Source: CAWEQO01 sp963811225
GTDB taxonomy: Bacteria; Chloroflexota; Anaerolineae; Anaerolineales; Anaerolineaceae
Direction: 5' to 3'
DNA: 64,000 nt
Assembly: GCA_963811225.1 (NCBI GenBank)
Contig: CAWEQO010000001.1
Span: 496,001 to 560,000 of the forward strand
The position numbers and the translations under genes were made by a program. Of this stretch, positions 50,757-60,527 are shown piece by piece (position 1 is the first letter of the stretch; each line of letters begins with the position of its first letter). The notes under the pieces are model-generated. The model ran no database searches. It had not been told where the DNA came from and saw only the letters and a list, made by a program, of their open reading frames with translations.

Positions 50757-52514
50757 TCAACCTGCGCCGCTGGCGCCTGCACCTCCGGCGCCCGCTGCGC
50801 CTGCTCCTGCGCCGCCGGCTGTGGTGCCGATGGAACTGGAGGCGGCGATGACGGTGACGAAGGCAGCCATTTCGCGCCCGGTGGGCGTGTTGGCCAGGGG
50901 GCGGAACCAGACGGGCGGCTCAGCCAGGCCTTTCCCGCGGAAGATGTTGGCCCAGGACTCCGCCATGCCAAAGCTGGCGGCGTAGGGCAGGTAGGCGTCG
51001 AACAGACTGGCGCTCACGGACGGCACGCGGCCGCGGACGACGGTGCGCAAATAGCGTTTGAAACTGCGCCACTTGTCACCCTCGCGCTCTCCGCGACTGG
51101 TCAGCGGAGAAAAGGCAGTGCCGATCATCAAACCAACCAGACCAACCAGGAACAAGGCAGCCGAGCTGCTGAACCACAACAGCATCCAGCGAAAGGCAGT
51201 CCAGGCTTCACGGGCGGCAGCGACGTTGGTGAAAACCAGGCTCAACAGGCCGCCGATCAAGCCGATGAAGAGCAGGGCCAGTCCCAACAGAATTATACGG
51301 CTGCGGTCACGGCGGCGCTCGTGGCCGGTCAGACCGTTAATCTCCAGCTCCTGCTTCAGCGACTCGGAGTAGACTTTGAAGTTGCGCGAGACAACCTTGC
51401 GCAGCTCGGGCAGGCTGACGAACTCGCGCCGTCCCTGACGAGTTTCAAACAGCATCTCCAGCAGGGCGCGCTCGTGGGGATGCAGATCGTCGGTGCGAGA
51501 GGCGAGGCGGTCTGCGTCACCGCTGAACTGGATGGTGAAGCTGTGGCCGAATAAACGCCGTCCGGGCAGCTCTTCGATCCGCAGCCAACCGCGTGAGGAG
51601 AGGTCGAACAGGGTGCCGAGGGCGTTGGCCCAGGATACCTGGTCGTCGCGCGAGACCAGCGCCCCGGCCATGCCGGGGGGAAGGTCACTGGGCGGCGAGG
51701 CGATCGGCCCATCGACGGAGGGAATGCTGCGGCGTCCATGATTGGCCTGCGCGCGCCAGAACACGAATCCGGTGACGCCCAGGAAGAGAATGGCGAACCC
51801 GGCAACCAGGTTGTAGGGCATCATCTGGTTGACGGTTGCGGTGGTCAGCAGCTCACGGCGCTGCCAGTCGGGCGGGTAGGCGATCAGGCTGTCTTGCGGG
51901 AAGGGCATCGAGATGGTCAGGGGCTGGTTGGCGTCGATGCCGTTGGCATCAAAGAGCACCATGTTGGGCGCGCTTTGGATGGAAGCCTCACCGCGCAGGA
52001 CCGAAGGCTCAGCTGCCAAAGACACGGACGACGGATAGCTGACGCGGACACGGGAAGATTCAATGGGGTAATCGTGCTCGGTGGGGATGGCGTTCCATTC
52101 CAACAGGTCGGTGTCGCCGACACGGCGGATGACACCGTGAGCGTCGTAGGTCAGGCGGAAGGTGTGGGTGGATTCGGACAGCTCGGGGAAGCGCCAGGTG
52201 ATGCGGACAGGGTTGCCGCGCTCGATCTCGACGTGACCGGGGCCGACGCCTTGCGGCAGCTCCTGGCCGTCGATGTAGGCGTGAATGTTGTCGATGGCGT
52301 CAATGTAGTTGGTTTCGAGGGAACGGAAGACGAAGGTAAACGGTCCGCCCGAGAAGCGGAAGACCGCCGTCTCATCGACCCGGATCGTGCCGCCATACTG
52401 CACGGCGATGTCGACGTTATAGCTGCGAGCGGTGTAGCTCTTCGCGGCGTAGACGCTCGTGGGCAGTGCGAGTATGAGAAATGTCAGCAGGACGAATAGA
52501 ATCTTTCGTGTCAC
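50757..52514 (-). CDS. DUF2207 membrane protein
   Basis: 585 residues. Signal peptide (about 4-24) then an extracytoplasmic beta domain starting YTARSYNVDIAVQYGGTIRV and ending near SMPFPQDS, typical of DUF2207. Membrane spans follow at about 233-252, 405-425 and 440-465, and there is a C-terminal low-complexity Gly/Ala tail (GGAGAGAAGAGGAG). The family is widely present but its function is unknown. It lies last in a minus-strand run after the surface-sugar genes. Confidence 0.9.
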   Translation of the reverse strand: MTRKILFVLLTFLILALPTSVYAAKSYTARSYNVDIAVQYGGTIRVDETAVFRFSGGPFTFVFRSLETNYIDAIDNIHAYIDGQELPQGVGPGHVEIERGNPVRITWRFPELSESTHTFRLTYDAHGVIRRVGDTDLLEWNAIPTEHDYPIESSRVRVSYPSSVSLAAEPSVLRGEASIQSAPNMVLFDANGIDANQPLTISMPFPQDSLIAYPPDWQRRELLTTATVNQMMPYNLVAGFAILFLGVTGFVFWRAQANHGRRSIPSVDGPIASPPSDLPPGMAGALVSRDDQVSWANALGTLFDLSSRGWLRIEELPGRRLFGHSFTIQFSGDADRLASRTDDLHPHERALLEMLFETRQGRREFVSLPELRKVVSRNFKVYSESLKQELEINGLTGHERRRDRSRIILLGLALLFIGLIGGLLSLVFTNVAAAREAWTAFRWMLLWFSSSAALFLVGLVGLMIGTAFSPLTSRGEREGDKWRSFKRYLRTVVRGRVPSVSASLFDAYLPYAASFGMAESWANIFRGKGLAEPPVWFRPLANTPTGREMAAFVTVIAASSSIGTTAGGAGAGAAGAGGAGASGAG

Positions 52515-52572
52515 GTTGCCCCTCCTGTTTGGATTGTAACGTAAAACCGGGAAGAAGCGTAGACCACAGAAT

Positions 52573-52618
52573 CATACGAGCAGGCCGATCTTTTATGGAG
52601 GATCGGCCTGCTCGTATG
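52573..52618. terminator. hairpin terminator
   Basis: Perfect 18-bp arms CATACGAGCAGGCCGATC / GATCGGCCTGCTCGTATG with a 10-base loop, after the glycosyltransferase stop on the minus strand. Confidence 0.85.
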
Positions 52619-52643
52619 TTCTTGGTGTAAATTCGTGGCCCGG

Positions 52644-53660
52644 TTAAGGACTTAGAAGAGCCTCTATATACTTCTCGACCATCTCGTCGAGGCCGAAGGC
52701 TGCTTCGGCGCGGCGGCGGGCGGCAGGGCGAAAACGGTCCTGATCGGCGATGACCTGATTGGCGGCGGCGGCCAGGGTGGGGATGTCGGGCGGCTCAAGG
52801 TTCCAGTAGTTGCCGCCGTAGGGGACGACGATGCCGGAGTCGTCCTGGAGCAGCTCGGGCAAGGAACCGGTGGCAAAGGCGATCACGGGCAGGCCGCAAG
52901 CCAGGGCCTCAATGACCGAATTGGGGCAGGCGGCGTTCAGGTCGCCGGAGAAGAGGAGATGGGCGGAGCGGTCAAGGGTGGGGATCTCGTCAATGGGCAG
53001 AACGCCTAACCAGCGTATCCACGCGCCGGGCAGGCTTTCATAGCGGCGGCGCAGATCAGGCGGAACGCGCCCGGCGATCTGGAGCTCCACCCAGTGGCGT
53101 TCCTGGTTGAGAGCCTGCACCAGCCGGACAGCGTTATCCAGCCCGGACTCGTTGCCGCCGCCCAGGCCGCCTTCGACCATTAAAAGGCGGGTGTGGCCGG
53201 TCGGGCGGTCAGTGGGGCCGTTGGGCGTGAAGTGAGAGAGGTCCACACCGTTGTAGATGATGCGCTCGGGGGCGTCGACGCGGCCGTGGACGGTGGCCCA
53301 CCATGTTTTGGCGAAGTCGCTCTGATAGACGATGCCGTCGGCGAGGCGCCGGCGGATGGTGGCGAGCAGCCAGTTGTTGCGCTCGGAGCGCAGGTAGTGA
53401 CGCCAGCCGGTGCTGCGCTTGCGGTGGATCCAGTTCATGCCGTTGAGGCGCTGGATGATGGGGATGCCGCGGCGCTTGGCCCACCACAGATCGGGCAGGT
53501 GCGAGGTGCCGCCGATGACGAGGACAGCATCGACGCCGGGCCGGCGGGGGTCGTGGGTGGCTTGGATGCCGCGCGTTTGCAGGCCGGCGATCAACCGGCC
53601 CTGAAAGGAGACGGGGCCGCCGAGGCCTTTGAGCTTGGGCAAGATGCAGAGGGTGGTCAA
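52644..53660 (-). CDS. GT-B family-4-like glycosyltransferase
   Basis: 338 residues. The C-terminal nucleotide-sugar domain shows the GT4 pattern SVIEALACGLPVIAFATGSL-PEL with Glu in the EX7E position and a following GIVVPYGG. The N-terminal half has KLKGLGGPVSFQGRLIAGL, as in GT-B acceptors. It probably adds a sugar to a surface polysaccharide. WecB and WecC just upstream on the same strand could provide UDP-ManNAc or UDP-ManNAcA. Donor and acceptor not shown by sequence. Confidence 0.87.
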   Translation of the reverse strand: MTTLCILPKLKGLGGPVSFQGRLIAGLQTRGIQATHDPRRPGVDAVLVIGGTSHLPDLWWAKRRGIPIIQRLNGMNWIHRKRSTGWRHYLRSERNNWLLATIRRRLADGIVYQSDFAKTWWATVHGRVDAPERIIYNGVDLSHFTPNGPTDRPTGHTRLLMVEGGLGGGNESGLDNAVRLVQALNQERHWVELQIAGRVPPDLRRRYESLPGAWIRWLGVLPIDEIPTLDRSAHLLFSGDLNAACPNSVIEALACGLPVIAFATGSLPELLQDDSGIVVPYGGNYWNLEPPDIPTLAAAANQVIADQDRFRPAARRRAEAAFGLDEMVEKYIEALLSP

Positions 53661-53694
53661 GAGGCGAGGCTCGATTCTAGGGGTGGGACATGAC

Positions 53695-53756
53695 GGCGAT
53701 GCTCAGATCTCTCTCGCCTCCCTGAATTGCGAGGGGAGAGAGATCTGAGCATCGCC
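53695..53756. terminator. hairpin with 21-bp arms
   Basis: GGCGATGCTCAGATCTCTCTC (53695-53715) is exactly complementary to 53736-53756. It follows the wecB stop on the minus strand. The purine-rich arm is on the right here. Confidence 0.8.
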
Positions 53757-53770
53757 AGGATCTAATCCAA

Positions 53771-54889
53771 TTACGAATACTCCAGCAGCGCCTCGGCAAT
53801 GCGCTCGGAGGCGTGGCCGTCGCCGAAGGGGTTGTGGGCGGTGGCCATGGCGGCGTAGGCGGTGGGGTCTTCGAGCAGAGCGCGGGCAGTGGGCACGATG
53901 ACGTTGGGGTCGGTGCCGACCAGCTTGAGCACACCGGCTTCGACACCCTCGGGACGCTCGGTGACCTCACGCAGCACCAGGGCGGGCTTGCCCAGTGAGG
54001 TGGCCTCCTCCTGGATGCCGCCGGAATCGGTCAGCACCAGGGTGGCCTGGCGCATGAGATGCACCAGGGGCAGGTACTCCAACGGCGGCAGCAGGGTGAT
54101 GTTGGGCACGTCCGACAGGCGGCGGTAGACCACCTCTTGCACGTTGGGGTTGAGGTGGACCGGGTAAACCAGGCGAATATCCGGGGAGGTTTCGGCCACG
54201 GCCTGCAGCGCGGTGCAAATGTCCTCGAAGGGCTGGCCGAAGTTCTCGCGGCGGTGGGCGGTGACCAGCACCAGGCGGTTCCCACCAGGTTGGATGTCGA
54301 GGCGCTCGAGCAGCTCGGCGGCCTCGGCGGGGGCCGGGCGGGCGGTGATGATGTTCAAGGCATCAATGGCGGGGTTGCCGGTGACCTTAATGCGCCGGTC
54401 AGATACGCCCTCGCGCAGCAAGTTCTGGCGGCTGTGCTCGGTGGGCGCAAAGTGAAGGTCGGCGGTCACACCGGCCACTTTGCGGTTGATCTCCTCGGGG
54501 AAGGGCTGCCACTTGTCGCCGGTACGCAGCCCGGCCTCGACGTGGCCGACGTTGATGCGATGGTAGAAGCCGAGCAGGGCGGCGGCCATCACGGTGGTGG
54601 TGTCGCCCTGGACCAGGATCCAGTCGGGCTGCAGGTCGGTGAGCACCGGATCGAGGTGGGTGAAAACGGCTGCGGTCAGCTGGGCCAGGGACTGGTCGGG
54701 TTTCATCAGGTTGAGATCGACGTCGGGTACGATCTCGAACAGCTCCAGCACCTGATCGAGCATTTCGCGGTGCTGGGCGGTGACGCACACCTTGGATTCG
54801 ATGCCGGGCGTTTTCGACAGGCACTGCACCACCGGAGACATTTTAACTGCCTCCGGACGGGTGCCGAAGATAGATAGGACCTTCAACAT
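53771..54889 (-). CDS. wecB: UDP-N-acetylglucosamine 2-epimerase (non-hydrolysing)
   Basis: 372 residues, full length. It interconverts UDP-GlcNAc and UDP-ManNAc. Signatures are FGTRPEAVKMSPVVQ (7-21), the GHVEAGLRTGDKWQPFPEE loop (about 115-133), DSGGIQEEATSLGKPALVLR (about 288-307) and TERPEGVEAG. Acidic residues and His of the active site (about 117, 131, 210) fit. It is followed by a glycosyltransferase and preceded by wecC on the same strand, so the set makes and uses ManNAc-type sugars for the surface. Confidence 0.95.
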   Translation of the reverse strand: MLKVLSIFGTRPEAVKMSPVVQCLSKTPGIESKVCVTAQHREMLDQVLELFEIVPDVDLNLMKPDQSLAQLTAAVFTHLDPVLTDLQPDWILVQGDTTTVMAAALLGFYHRINVGHVEAGLRTGDKWQPFPEEINRKVAGVTADLHFAPTEHSRQNLLREGVSDRRIKVTGNPAIDALNIITARPAPAEAAELLERLDIQPGGNRLVLVTAHRRENFGQPFEDICTALQAVAETSPDIRLVYPVHLNPNVQEVVYRRLSDVPNITLLPPLEYLPLVHLMRQATLVLTDSGGIQEEATSLGKPALVLREVTERPEGVEAGVLKLVGTDPNVIVPTARALLEDPTAYAAMATAHNPFGDGHASERIAEALLEYS

Positions 54890-54894
54890 AATAT

Positions 54895-54975
54895 TTCGAG
54901 GGGGAAGAGAGAATAGAGAAACGAGAGTAGAGCGCAGTTCCTACGCTCTGTTCTCCATACTCTAGTCTCTATTTC
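54895..54975. repeat. imperfect purine-rich inverted repeat
   Basis: GGGAAGAGAGAATAGAGAAA on the left is partly complementary to CTCTAGTCTCTATTTCC on the right, with an AGAGCG...CGCTCT core. It lies between wecC and wecB. Same family as the repeats at 40618 and 43649. Confidence 0.6.
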
Positions 54976-56283
54976 CTAACCCCCATTTCCTCCCTTAGGT
55001 AAACTAGATTTTCCGTCGCCCAGACGCCAGAGATTGAAGCCGGCGGCAGTCCAGGTCTCCGGGGACCAGGCGCCGGTGGCGTCGATGGCGAGGCGAGCGG
55101 ACGTTTGAGTAACAACTGTCATGGGGTCGAGGCTGCGCAGCGAGGAATGCGCCACGAGCAGCACGAGGGCTTCGGCGCCTTCCACAGCGGCCTCGAAGGT
55201 GGGGCAGGTGTCGACGCCGTCCGGGTGGGCTTCGGGCTTATAGGGCTCGAAAGCGCGCACCTGAGCGCCGGCCTGCGAGAGCATCTCGGCCACCTGGATG
55301 GCGGGGCTTTCGCGCAGGTCATCCACGTTCGCCTTGAAGGCCAGGCCCAGCACGGCGACGCGCTTGCCGGTCAACTCGCCGCCCAGAGCGCTCCGCACCA
55401 TGTCGAGCACGAAGCGCGGCTGACCGTCGTTGACGTTGCGGGCGGTGTGGATCAGAGGCGAGATGTCGGGGGCGGCCTCGACCAGGAACCAAGGGTCAAC
55501 GCTGATGCAGTGACCGCCGACGCCCGGCCCGGGCTTGAGGATGTTGACGCGTGGGTGGCGGTTGGCAAGCTCGATGGCCTCCCAAACGTCGACGCCGAAA
55601 CGCAACGCCAGGCGGGAGAACTCGTTGGCGATGGCGATGTTGATATCGCGCGAGGTGTTCTCCATTAACTTGACCATCTCGGCGGTGGTCGCGTCGGTGA
55701 GGATGATCTCGCCGCGCACGAACAGGCTGTACAAGTCGCGCCCGACCTCGGCAGAAGCGTGGTCGATGCCGCCGATGACACGGTCGTTCTCGATCAGCTC
55801 GCGCAGGATCTGCCCGGGCAGCACCCGTTCGGGGGTGTAGGCCAGGTAGAAATCCTGCCCGGCCTTCAGCCCGGAACGCTCCAAAATGGGCACAACCACA
55901 TCGACGGTGGTGCGGGGCGGCGAGGTGGATTCGAGCACCACCAGGTTTCCGCGGCGCAAGTGCGGGACGATGGCCTCGGTGGCGCTGACGACGTAGCTGA
56001 GGTCGGCTTTCTTTTCTTCACGGAAGGGGGTGGGCACAGCGATGATGAAGGCGTCGGCCGTTTCGGCCCGGTCGCAGATTTTGAGGTTGCCCGAATGGAC
56101 GGCGGCCTGGACCAGCGTGCGCAGACCCGGCTCGTAGATGTGCAGATTTCCATTTTGCAGCCCGTTGACGACTGCCTGGTTGACATCGACGCCGATCACC
56201 GACAGGCCGTGGGTGGCGAAGGTGCTGGCGGTCGGCAGGCCGATGTAACCCAATCCAAGAATGCAAAGCTTGCGAAATTCCAT
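54976..56283 (-). CDS. wecC: UDP-N-acetyl-D-mannosaminuronate dehydrogenase
   Basis: 435 residues. A nucleotide-sugar 6-dehydrogenase that oxidises UDP-ManNAc to the uronic acid with two NAD+. N-terminal NAD loop ILGLGYIGLPTASTFATHG (about 6-24). The catalytic Cys lies in GPGVGGHCISVDPWFLVE, and the middle dimer helix contains NTSRDINIAIANEFSRLALR. The C-terminal UDP-binding region has LGLAFKANVDDLRESPA. The ATG with AAGGAG upstream is chosen; the longer frame lacks it. It is paired with wecB. Confidence 0.93.
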   Translation of the reverse strand: MEFRKLCILGLGYIGLPTASTFATHGLSVIGVDVNQAVVNGLQNGNLHIYEPGLRTLVQAAVHSGNLKICDRAETADAFIIAVPTPFREEKKADLSYVVSATEAIVPHLRRGNLVVLESTSPPRTTVDVVVPILERSGLKAGQDFYLAYTPERVLPGQILRELIENDRVIGGIDHASAEVGRDLYSLFVRGEIILTDATTAEMVKLMENTSRDINIAIANEFSRLALRFGVDVWEAIELANRHPRVNILKPGPGVGGHCISVDPWFLVEAAPDISPLIHTARNVNDGQPRFVLDMVRSALGGELTGKRVAVLGLAFKANVDDLRESPAIQVAEMLSQAGAQVRAFEPYKPEAHPDGVDTCPTFEAAVEGAEALVLLVAHSSLRSLDPMTVVTQTSARLAIDATGAWSPETWTAAGFNLWRLGDGKSSLPKGGNGG

Positions 56284-56352
56284 GCGTGCTCCTTTGCTTG
56301 ATGCGGGTGCTGGTATTATGCCACAAAATTGGGAAAAAGCAGAGAATCGCGA

Positions 56353-56390
56353 GCAGAGAGCAGTTAGAAAGGTTCCCAACTGCTCTCTGC
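56353..56390. terminator. purine-rich hairpin after the ABC permease
   Basis: 13-bp arms GCAGAGAGCAGTT / AACTGCTCTCTGC with flanking GAG/CTC pairing. It lies between the permease stop and wecC's start and can end the ABC operon on the minus strand. Confidence 0.7.
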
Positions 56391-56417
56391 CTCGATCTCT
56401 TTTTCTATTTCTATTTT

Positions 56418-58973
56418 CTATTCATACCGCAGAGCGGCGACAATCTGCATGCCGGCGGCCTGGCGGGCGGGGATGATGGCGGCCAGGGCGCCGAAGACCA
56501 GGCCCGCGGCGACGGCCAGCAGCAGCCCGGCGGCCGGGAAGACGTAGTCGATGGGGAAGCCGGCGGCGCTGAAGACGCCGGTGGCGGAGTAGCCCAGGTA
56601 CAGCCCGGCCAGGATGCCGAAAGCGGTGCCGATGGCGGAGAGGATCAAGGCCTCGGCCAGGATGACGGACCCGACCTGCTTGCGGGTTGCGCCAATGGCG
56701 CGCAGCATGCCGATCTCACGGCGGCGCTCGATGACACCGATGGCGAGGGTGTTAACCATGGCCATCAGCGAGGGGATCGAGAGGAACAGCACCAGGGCAA
56801 CCATTCCGGCGAACATGGTATCGATCAGCTGCAGGTTCTGGGCCAGGTAATCAGGCCCGGAGATCAACTTAAACTGCGGGTAGGGAACCAGCGCGGCCTG
56901 GATGGCTTGCTCGACGGCGGCGTGGTCGGCGCCAGGGGTCAGGTTGATCTGGAAGAAGACGTCCTCTTTTTGACCGAAGTCGGCGGCGATGCTGGCTTGC
57001 GAGACGTAAGCGGTGTTGGTCTTGGCGTTAAGGAAGTCGCTGGCGATGCCCACCACGGTGTAGGTAGACTCACCCTGCGTGGTTAACAGAGCAGTTTGGT
57101 CGCCGACTTTCAGCCCAGTCTTACCGGCCAGCAAGCCATTGAGGATCACGCCGCGGCCGTTTTCAAGGGACTGGAACGCAGTCGCCTGGTCGCCTTGCGA
57201 GAACTCCAGGCCGCTGGTCTGCTGGTAAGCGTAGGGATCGATGCCGAGCACGCCGACCGGGACATCGCTGATCTGGGTGTTGGCGAAGCGGGTCGTGCTG
57301 ACCACCTCGACGCCTCGAATGGCGCGCAGTTCCTGGGCCAGGGCGGGCGCAGCGCCGGCGTCCATGCCCCAAACGGAAACCGAGGGCGGCACGAGCAGGT
57401 AGTCGCTGCTGAGGCTCTTGCGCAGCATGTTCGAAAAGGTCAACTGGACGCTGGAGACCATGCTGGCAGCCATCACCAGGATCGCCAGGGAGATCATGGT
57501 GGTGGAGGCGGTGATGGCGGCGCGGCCGGGCTGGCGGGAAAGGTTGCTTTCGGCCAGCCCGGCGGAACCGTCGCGGGCGAAGATGACCGCCGCAAGCGAT
57601 CCGAACAGGCGCGCGATCGGGTTGACCAGCGAGGGCGAGATCAGCAGCAGACCGGCGACGAACAGCAGGCTGCCGAGCCCGAGCAGGCTGAGGTTCTTGG
57701 AGAACAGGGCCAGGGTGGCCAGGACGATCAGGGCCAGGCCGGTCCAGAAAGCCTTACCGGTCAGGCGCTTGAGGGTGAAACCGCCAATGGCCGGGCGCAT
57801 GGCCTCGAGGGGCGAGATACGGCTGGCGGCGCGGGCGGGCAGCAGCCCTGCCAGCAGGGTGACGCCGACCCCGGCCAGGACCGAAACGGCCACCAGCAAA
57901 GGCTGGAAGGTGACCGGCGTGACCTGCAGGTTAATGAAGCGCAGCAGGATGGGGGCGATGGCCCATAGCAGCAGGCGGGCGAAGAGATAGCCCAGCAGCA
58001 CACCGATGGCTGTGCCGATCAGGCCCTGGACCAGCCCTTCGATCAGGAAGATGCGGACGATCGCGCTGCGGTCGGCGCCGATGGAGCGCAGCAAGCCGAT
58101 ATCGCGGCGGCGCTCGGCAACCACGGTGCGGAAGGTGTTGAAGATAATGAAGCCGCCCATGAGCAGGGCTAACCCGCCCAGCAGGTTGATGATCGCCACG
58201 GCGATCTGCATGTTGCTGAGGATCTCGGCGCCCTGCTGGAGGACACGGATGGCAAAGCTGCCGCCGAGCGTGGTGGTGATGTTGTTCTCGATGCGCCGGC
58301 GGGCGGCCGCGTCGACGGTGTCGAAGTTGGCGCGAATGACGTTAATCTGACCGGGCATGGCGAACAGGGACTGCGCCTCGGGCAGTGTGACGTAAACCTC
58401 TTCGGAGCCGGGCAGCAGGCGCTGCGGCAGGAGCCCAACCACCGTTAGACTGGCCTGGCCGGTGGCGGTCGGGACGCGCAGTGTATCGCCCAACTGCAAA
58501 CCGGCAGCGTCGGCCAGAGATTGGGTGATCACGGCGCTGTTGGTGTCACCATCCTGTACGAAACGGCCCGAATCGACGTTCAAAGCCGAGATGGCGCGCA
58601 CCGCCTGGGGCTGGATGCCGACCAGGATGATCGAATTGATTCGGTCCGGCACGCCCGGGTCGTTGTCGTAGTAGTTGACCGGCAGGCTGATGGCGCGCTC
58701 CAATGAGGGCGAGACAGCCTGGACACCGTCGACCGCGGCGACTTTGGCGGCGACCGACTGTGGGAAAGCTTCATCGATCTGGCTGACGATGGTGGCATCC
58801 ACCTGGTTTTGGGCAGCCAGGGTGTTGGCCTTGAAGGCCTGGATGAAGACCGGCAGAACGCTGTTCATGCCGAAGATCACCAGCACGCCGAAAACAATGG
58901 CGAGCGTGGTCAGGGTTGTGCGCAGTTTGCGGCCCTGGAGGTAACGCAGGGCGAGAGTGAGATCGGTATTCAT
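56418..58973 (-). CDS. ABC transporter permease, FtsX/MacB type
   Basis: 851 residues with an N-terminal span (about 18-40) and two FtsX-like repeats. Each repeat has an extracytoplasmic MacB-type domain and three or more membrane spans (about 260-410 and 720-850). The coupling motif RRRDIGLLRSIGADRSAIV appears near 285, and RRREIGMLRAIGATRKQV near 760. It exports or extracts lipids or peptides with the ATPase upstream. Four bases separate it from that gene. Substrate unknown. Confidence 0.92.
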   Translation of the reverse strand: MNTDLTLALRYLQGRKLRTTLTTLAIVFGVLVIFGMNSVLPVFIQAFKANTLAAQNQVDATIVSQIDEAFPQSVAAKVAAVDGVQAVSPSLERAISLPVNYYDNDPGVPDRINSIILVGIQPQAVRAISALNVDSGRFVQDGDTNSAVITQSLADAAGLQLGDTLRVPTATGQASLTVVGLLPQRLLPGSEEVYVTLPEAQSLFAMPGQINVIRANFDTVDAAARRRIENNITTTLGGSFAIRVLQQGAEILSNMQIAVAIINLLGGLALLMGGFIIFNTFRTVVAERRRDIGLLRSIGADRSAIVRIFLIEGLVQGLIGTAIGVLLGYLFARLLLWAIAPILLRFINLQVTPVTFQPLLVAVSVLAGVGVTLLAGLLPARAASRISPLEAMRPAIGGFTLKRLTGKAFWTGLALIVLATLALFSKNLSLLGLGSLLFVAGLLLISPSLVNPIARLFGSLAAVIFARDGSAGLAESNLSRQPGRAAITASTTMISLAILVMAASMVSSVQLTFSNMLRKSLSSDYLLVPPSVSVWGMDAGAAPALAQELRAIRGVEVVSTTRFANTQISDVPVGVLGIDPYAYQQTSGLEFSQGDQATAFQSLENGRGVILNGLLAGKTGLKVGDQTALLTTQGESTYTVVGIASDFLNAKTNTAYVSQASIAADFGQKEDVFFQINLTPGADHAAVEQAIQAALVPYPQFKLISGPDYLAQNLQLIDTMFAGMVALVLFLSIPSLMAMVNTLAIGVIERRREIGMLRAIGATRKQVGSVILAEALILSAIGTAFGILAGLYLGYSATGVFSAAGFPIDYVFPAAGLLLAVAAGLVFGALAAIIPARQAAGMQIVAALRYE

Positions 58974-58977
58974 GGGA

Positions 58978-59718
<741 letters not shown>

Positions 59719-59719
59719 C

Positions 59720-60307
59720 TTATCCTCTTTTCTTCGGTCTGCCCCTGCGGCGAACGTCCGGCTCAGGCAGGGGCTGGTTCTTGATCTCGTCCAGGCGGGA
59801 CTCGACCCGATCGAGCCAGCGCAGGTCGGCTTCCAGATGCATAATGGCCTTGTCGAGCAGCAGCACCTGGGCCAGCTCAATCCGTGAGTCGAGCTGATTG
59901 CGCTGGTTGGTGACGGCGTGCAGGCGTTGATAGATCAACGAGCGCTGGGTGGTGAGCACCCGGTAGGGGTCGCCGCAGCCCGAGACGAGCGCCACCATCA
60001 ACTTGATGTAAAACGAGTCGCGGACGTGCTCGGGCTCGATGGCGTTGAAAAACCACCGGTCCAATTCTTGCCGCCCGGCATCGGTCACGGCGTACTGGCG
60101 GCGGGAGGGTTGGTCCCCCTCGCCCAGATCCGAGACACAGGTTACCAGACCGGCCTGTTCGAGCCGCTCCAGGGTGCTGTACACCTGAGCGGGCTTGAGG
60201 TCCCAGTTGTTGTCGCCTCCGGCGATGGCCAGGAAGGCGGCGTGGAGGTCGTAGCCGTGGCGCGGGCGCTCCGCGATCAATCCAAGCAGCGCGTGTTTTA
60301 CAGTCAA
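59720..60307 (-). CDS. PadR-family transcriptional repressor
   Basis: 195 residues. An N-terminal winged helix (TVKHALLGLIAERPRHGYDL, then AQVYSTLERLEQAGLV) and a C-terminal helical dimer domain place it in PadR. It starts with TTG, since a stop lies four codons upstream and PadR proteins begin here. GGGTG precedes it. The promoter upstream has a palindrome over its -10, so it likely represses its own ABC exporter operon. The basic end RRRGRPKKRG is unusual. Inducer unknown, possibly a toxic compound. Confidence 0.9.
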   Translation of the reverse strand: MTVKHALLGLIAERPRHGYDLHAAFLAIAGGDNNWDLKPAQVYSTLERLEQAGLVTCVSDLGEGDQPSRRQYAVTDAGRQELDRWFFNAIEPEHVRDSFYIKLMVALVSGCGDPYRVLTTQRSLIYQRLHAVTNQRNQLDSRIELAQVLLLDKAIMHLEADLRWLDRVESRLDEIKNQPLPEPDVRRRGRPKKRG

Positions 60308-60321
60308 GATAAATATTCACC

Positions 60322-60371
60322 CGGTTTCTATATTATGTAAATAATATAAACCGAGTTAGTATTTTTGTCAA
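60322..60371 (-). promoter_or_regulatory. PadR-ABC operon promoter and operator
   Basis: On the minus strand, TTGACA (60366-60371), 17-base spacer and TATATT (60343-60348). The -10 is embedded in a palindrome: ATATTAT-4-ATAATAT (60330-60347), widening to CGGTTT...AAACCG (60322-60353). Binding there would block RNA polymerase. Operator assignment is from symmetry and position. Confidence 0.7.
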
Positions 60372-60415
60372 GAGGGAATGGATACGAATGGATTTGGAGT
60401 GGGTCGGCCAAAGGA

Positions 60416-60437
60416 CCCAACACAGGGATGTGTTGGG
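60416..60437. repeat. small hairpin with GGGA loop and CTAC tail
   Basis: CCCAACACA-GGGA-TGTGTTGGG followed by CTAC. Same design as 24622-24643 and the tandem repeats at 18017. Confidence 0.6.
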
Positions 60438-60492
60438 CTACTGTCTGTTTTATTACCTTGCAAAACTGTAGCTACAGTAGATGAAGGGTCAC

Positions 60493-60521
60493 TTGCTTCA
60501 AGAGGCCCGGCGTGATAAACT
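60493..60521 (+). promoter_or_regulatory. promoter for a leaderless GTG start
   Basis: TTGCTT (60493-60498), 17-base spacer and TAAACT (60516-60521), followed only six bases later by the GTG start codon at 60528. No ribosome-binding site fits. Confidence 0.6.
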
Positions 60522-60527
60522 CTTAAC

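Noticed and set aside
54059..54877. Long open frame antisense to wecB
   Set aside because: GC-rich third positions leave the opposite strand open; it has no family resemblance and wecB is certain.
56286..57968. Two plus-strand frames opposite the ABC permease
   Set aside because: Low-complexity Gly/Gln/Asp text, no start signals, and a clear permease on the other strand.
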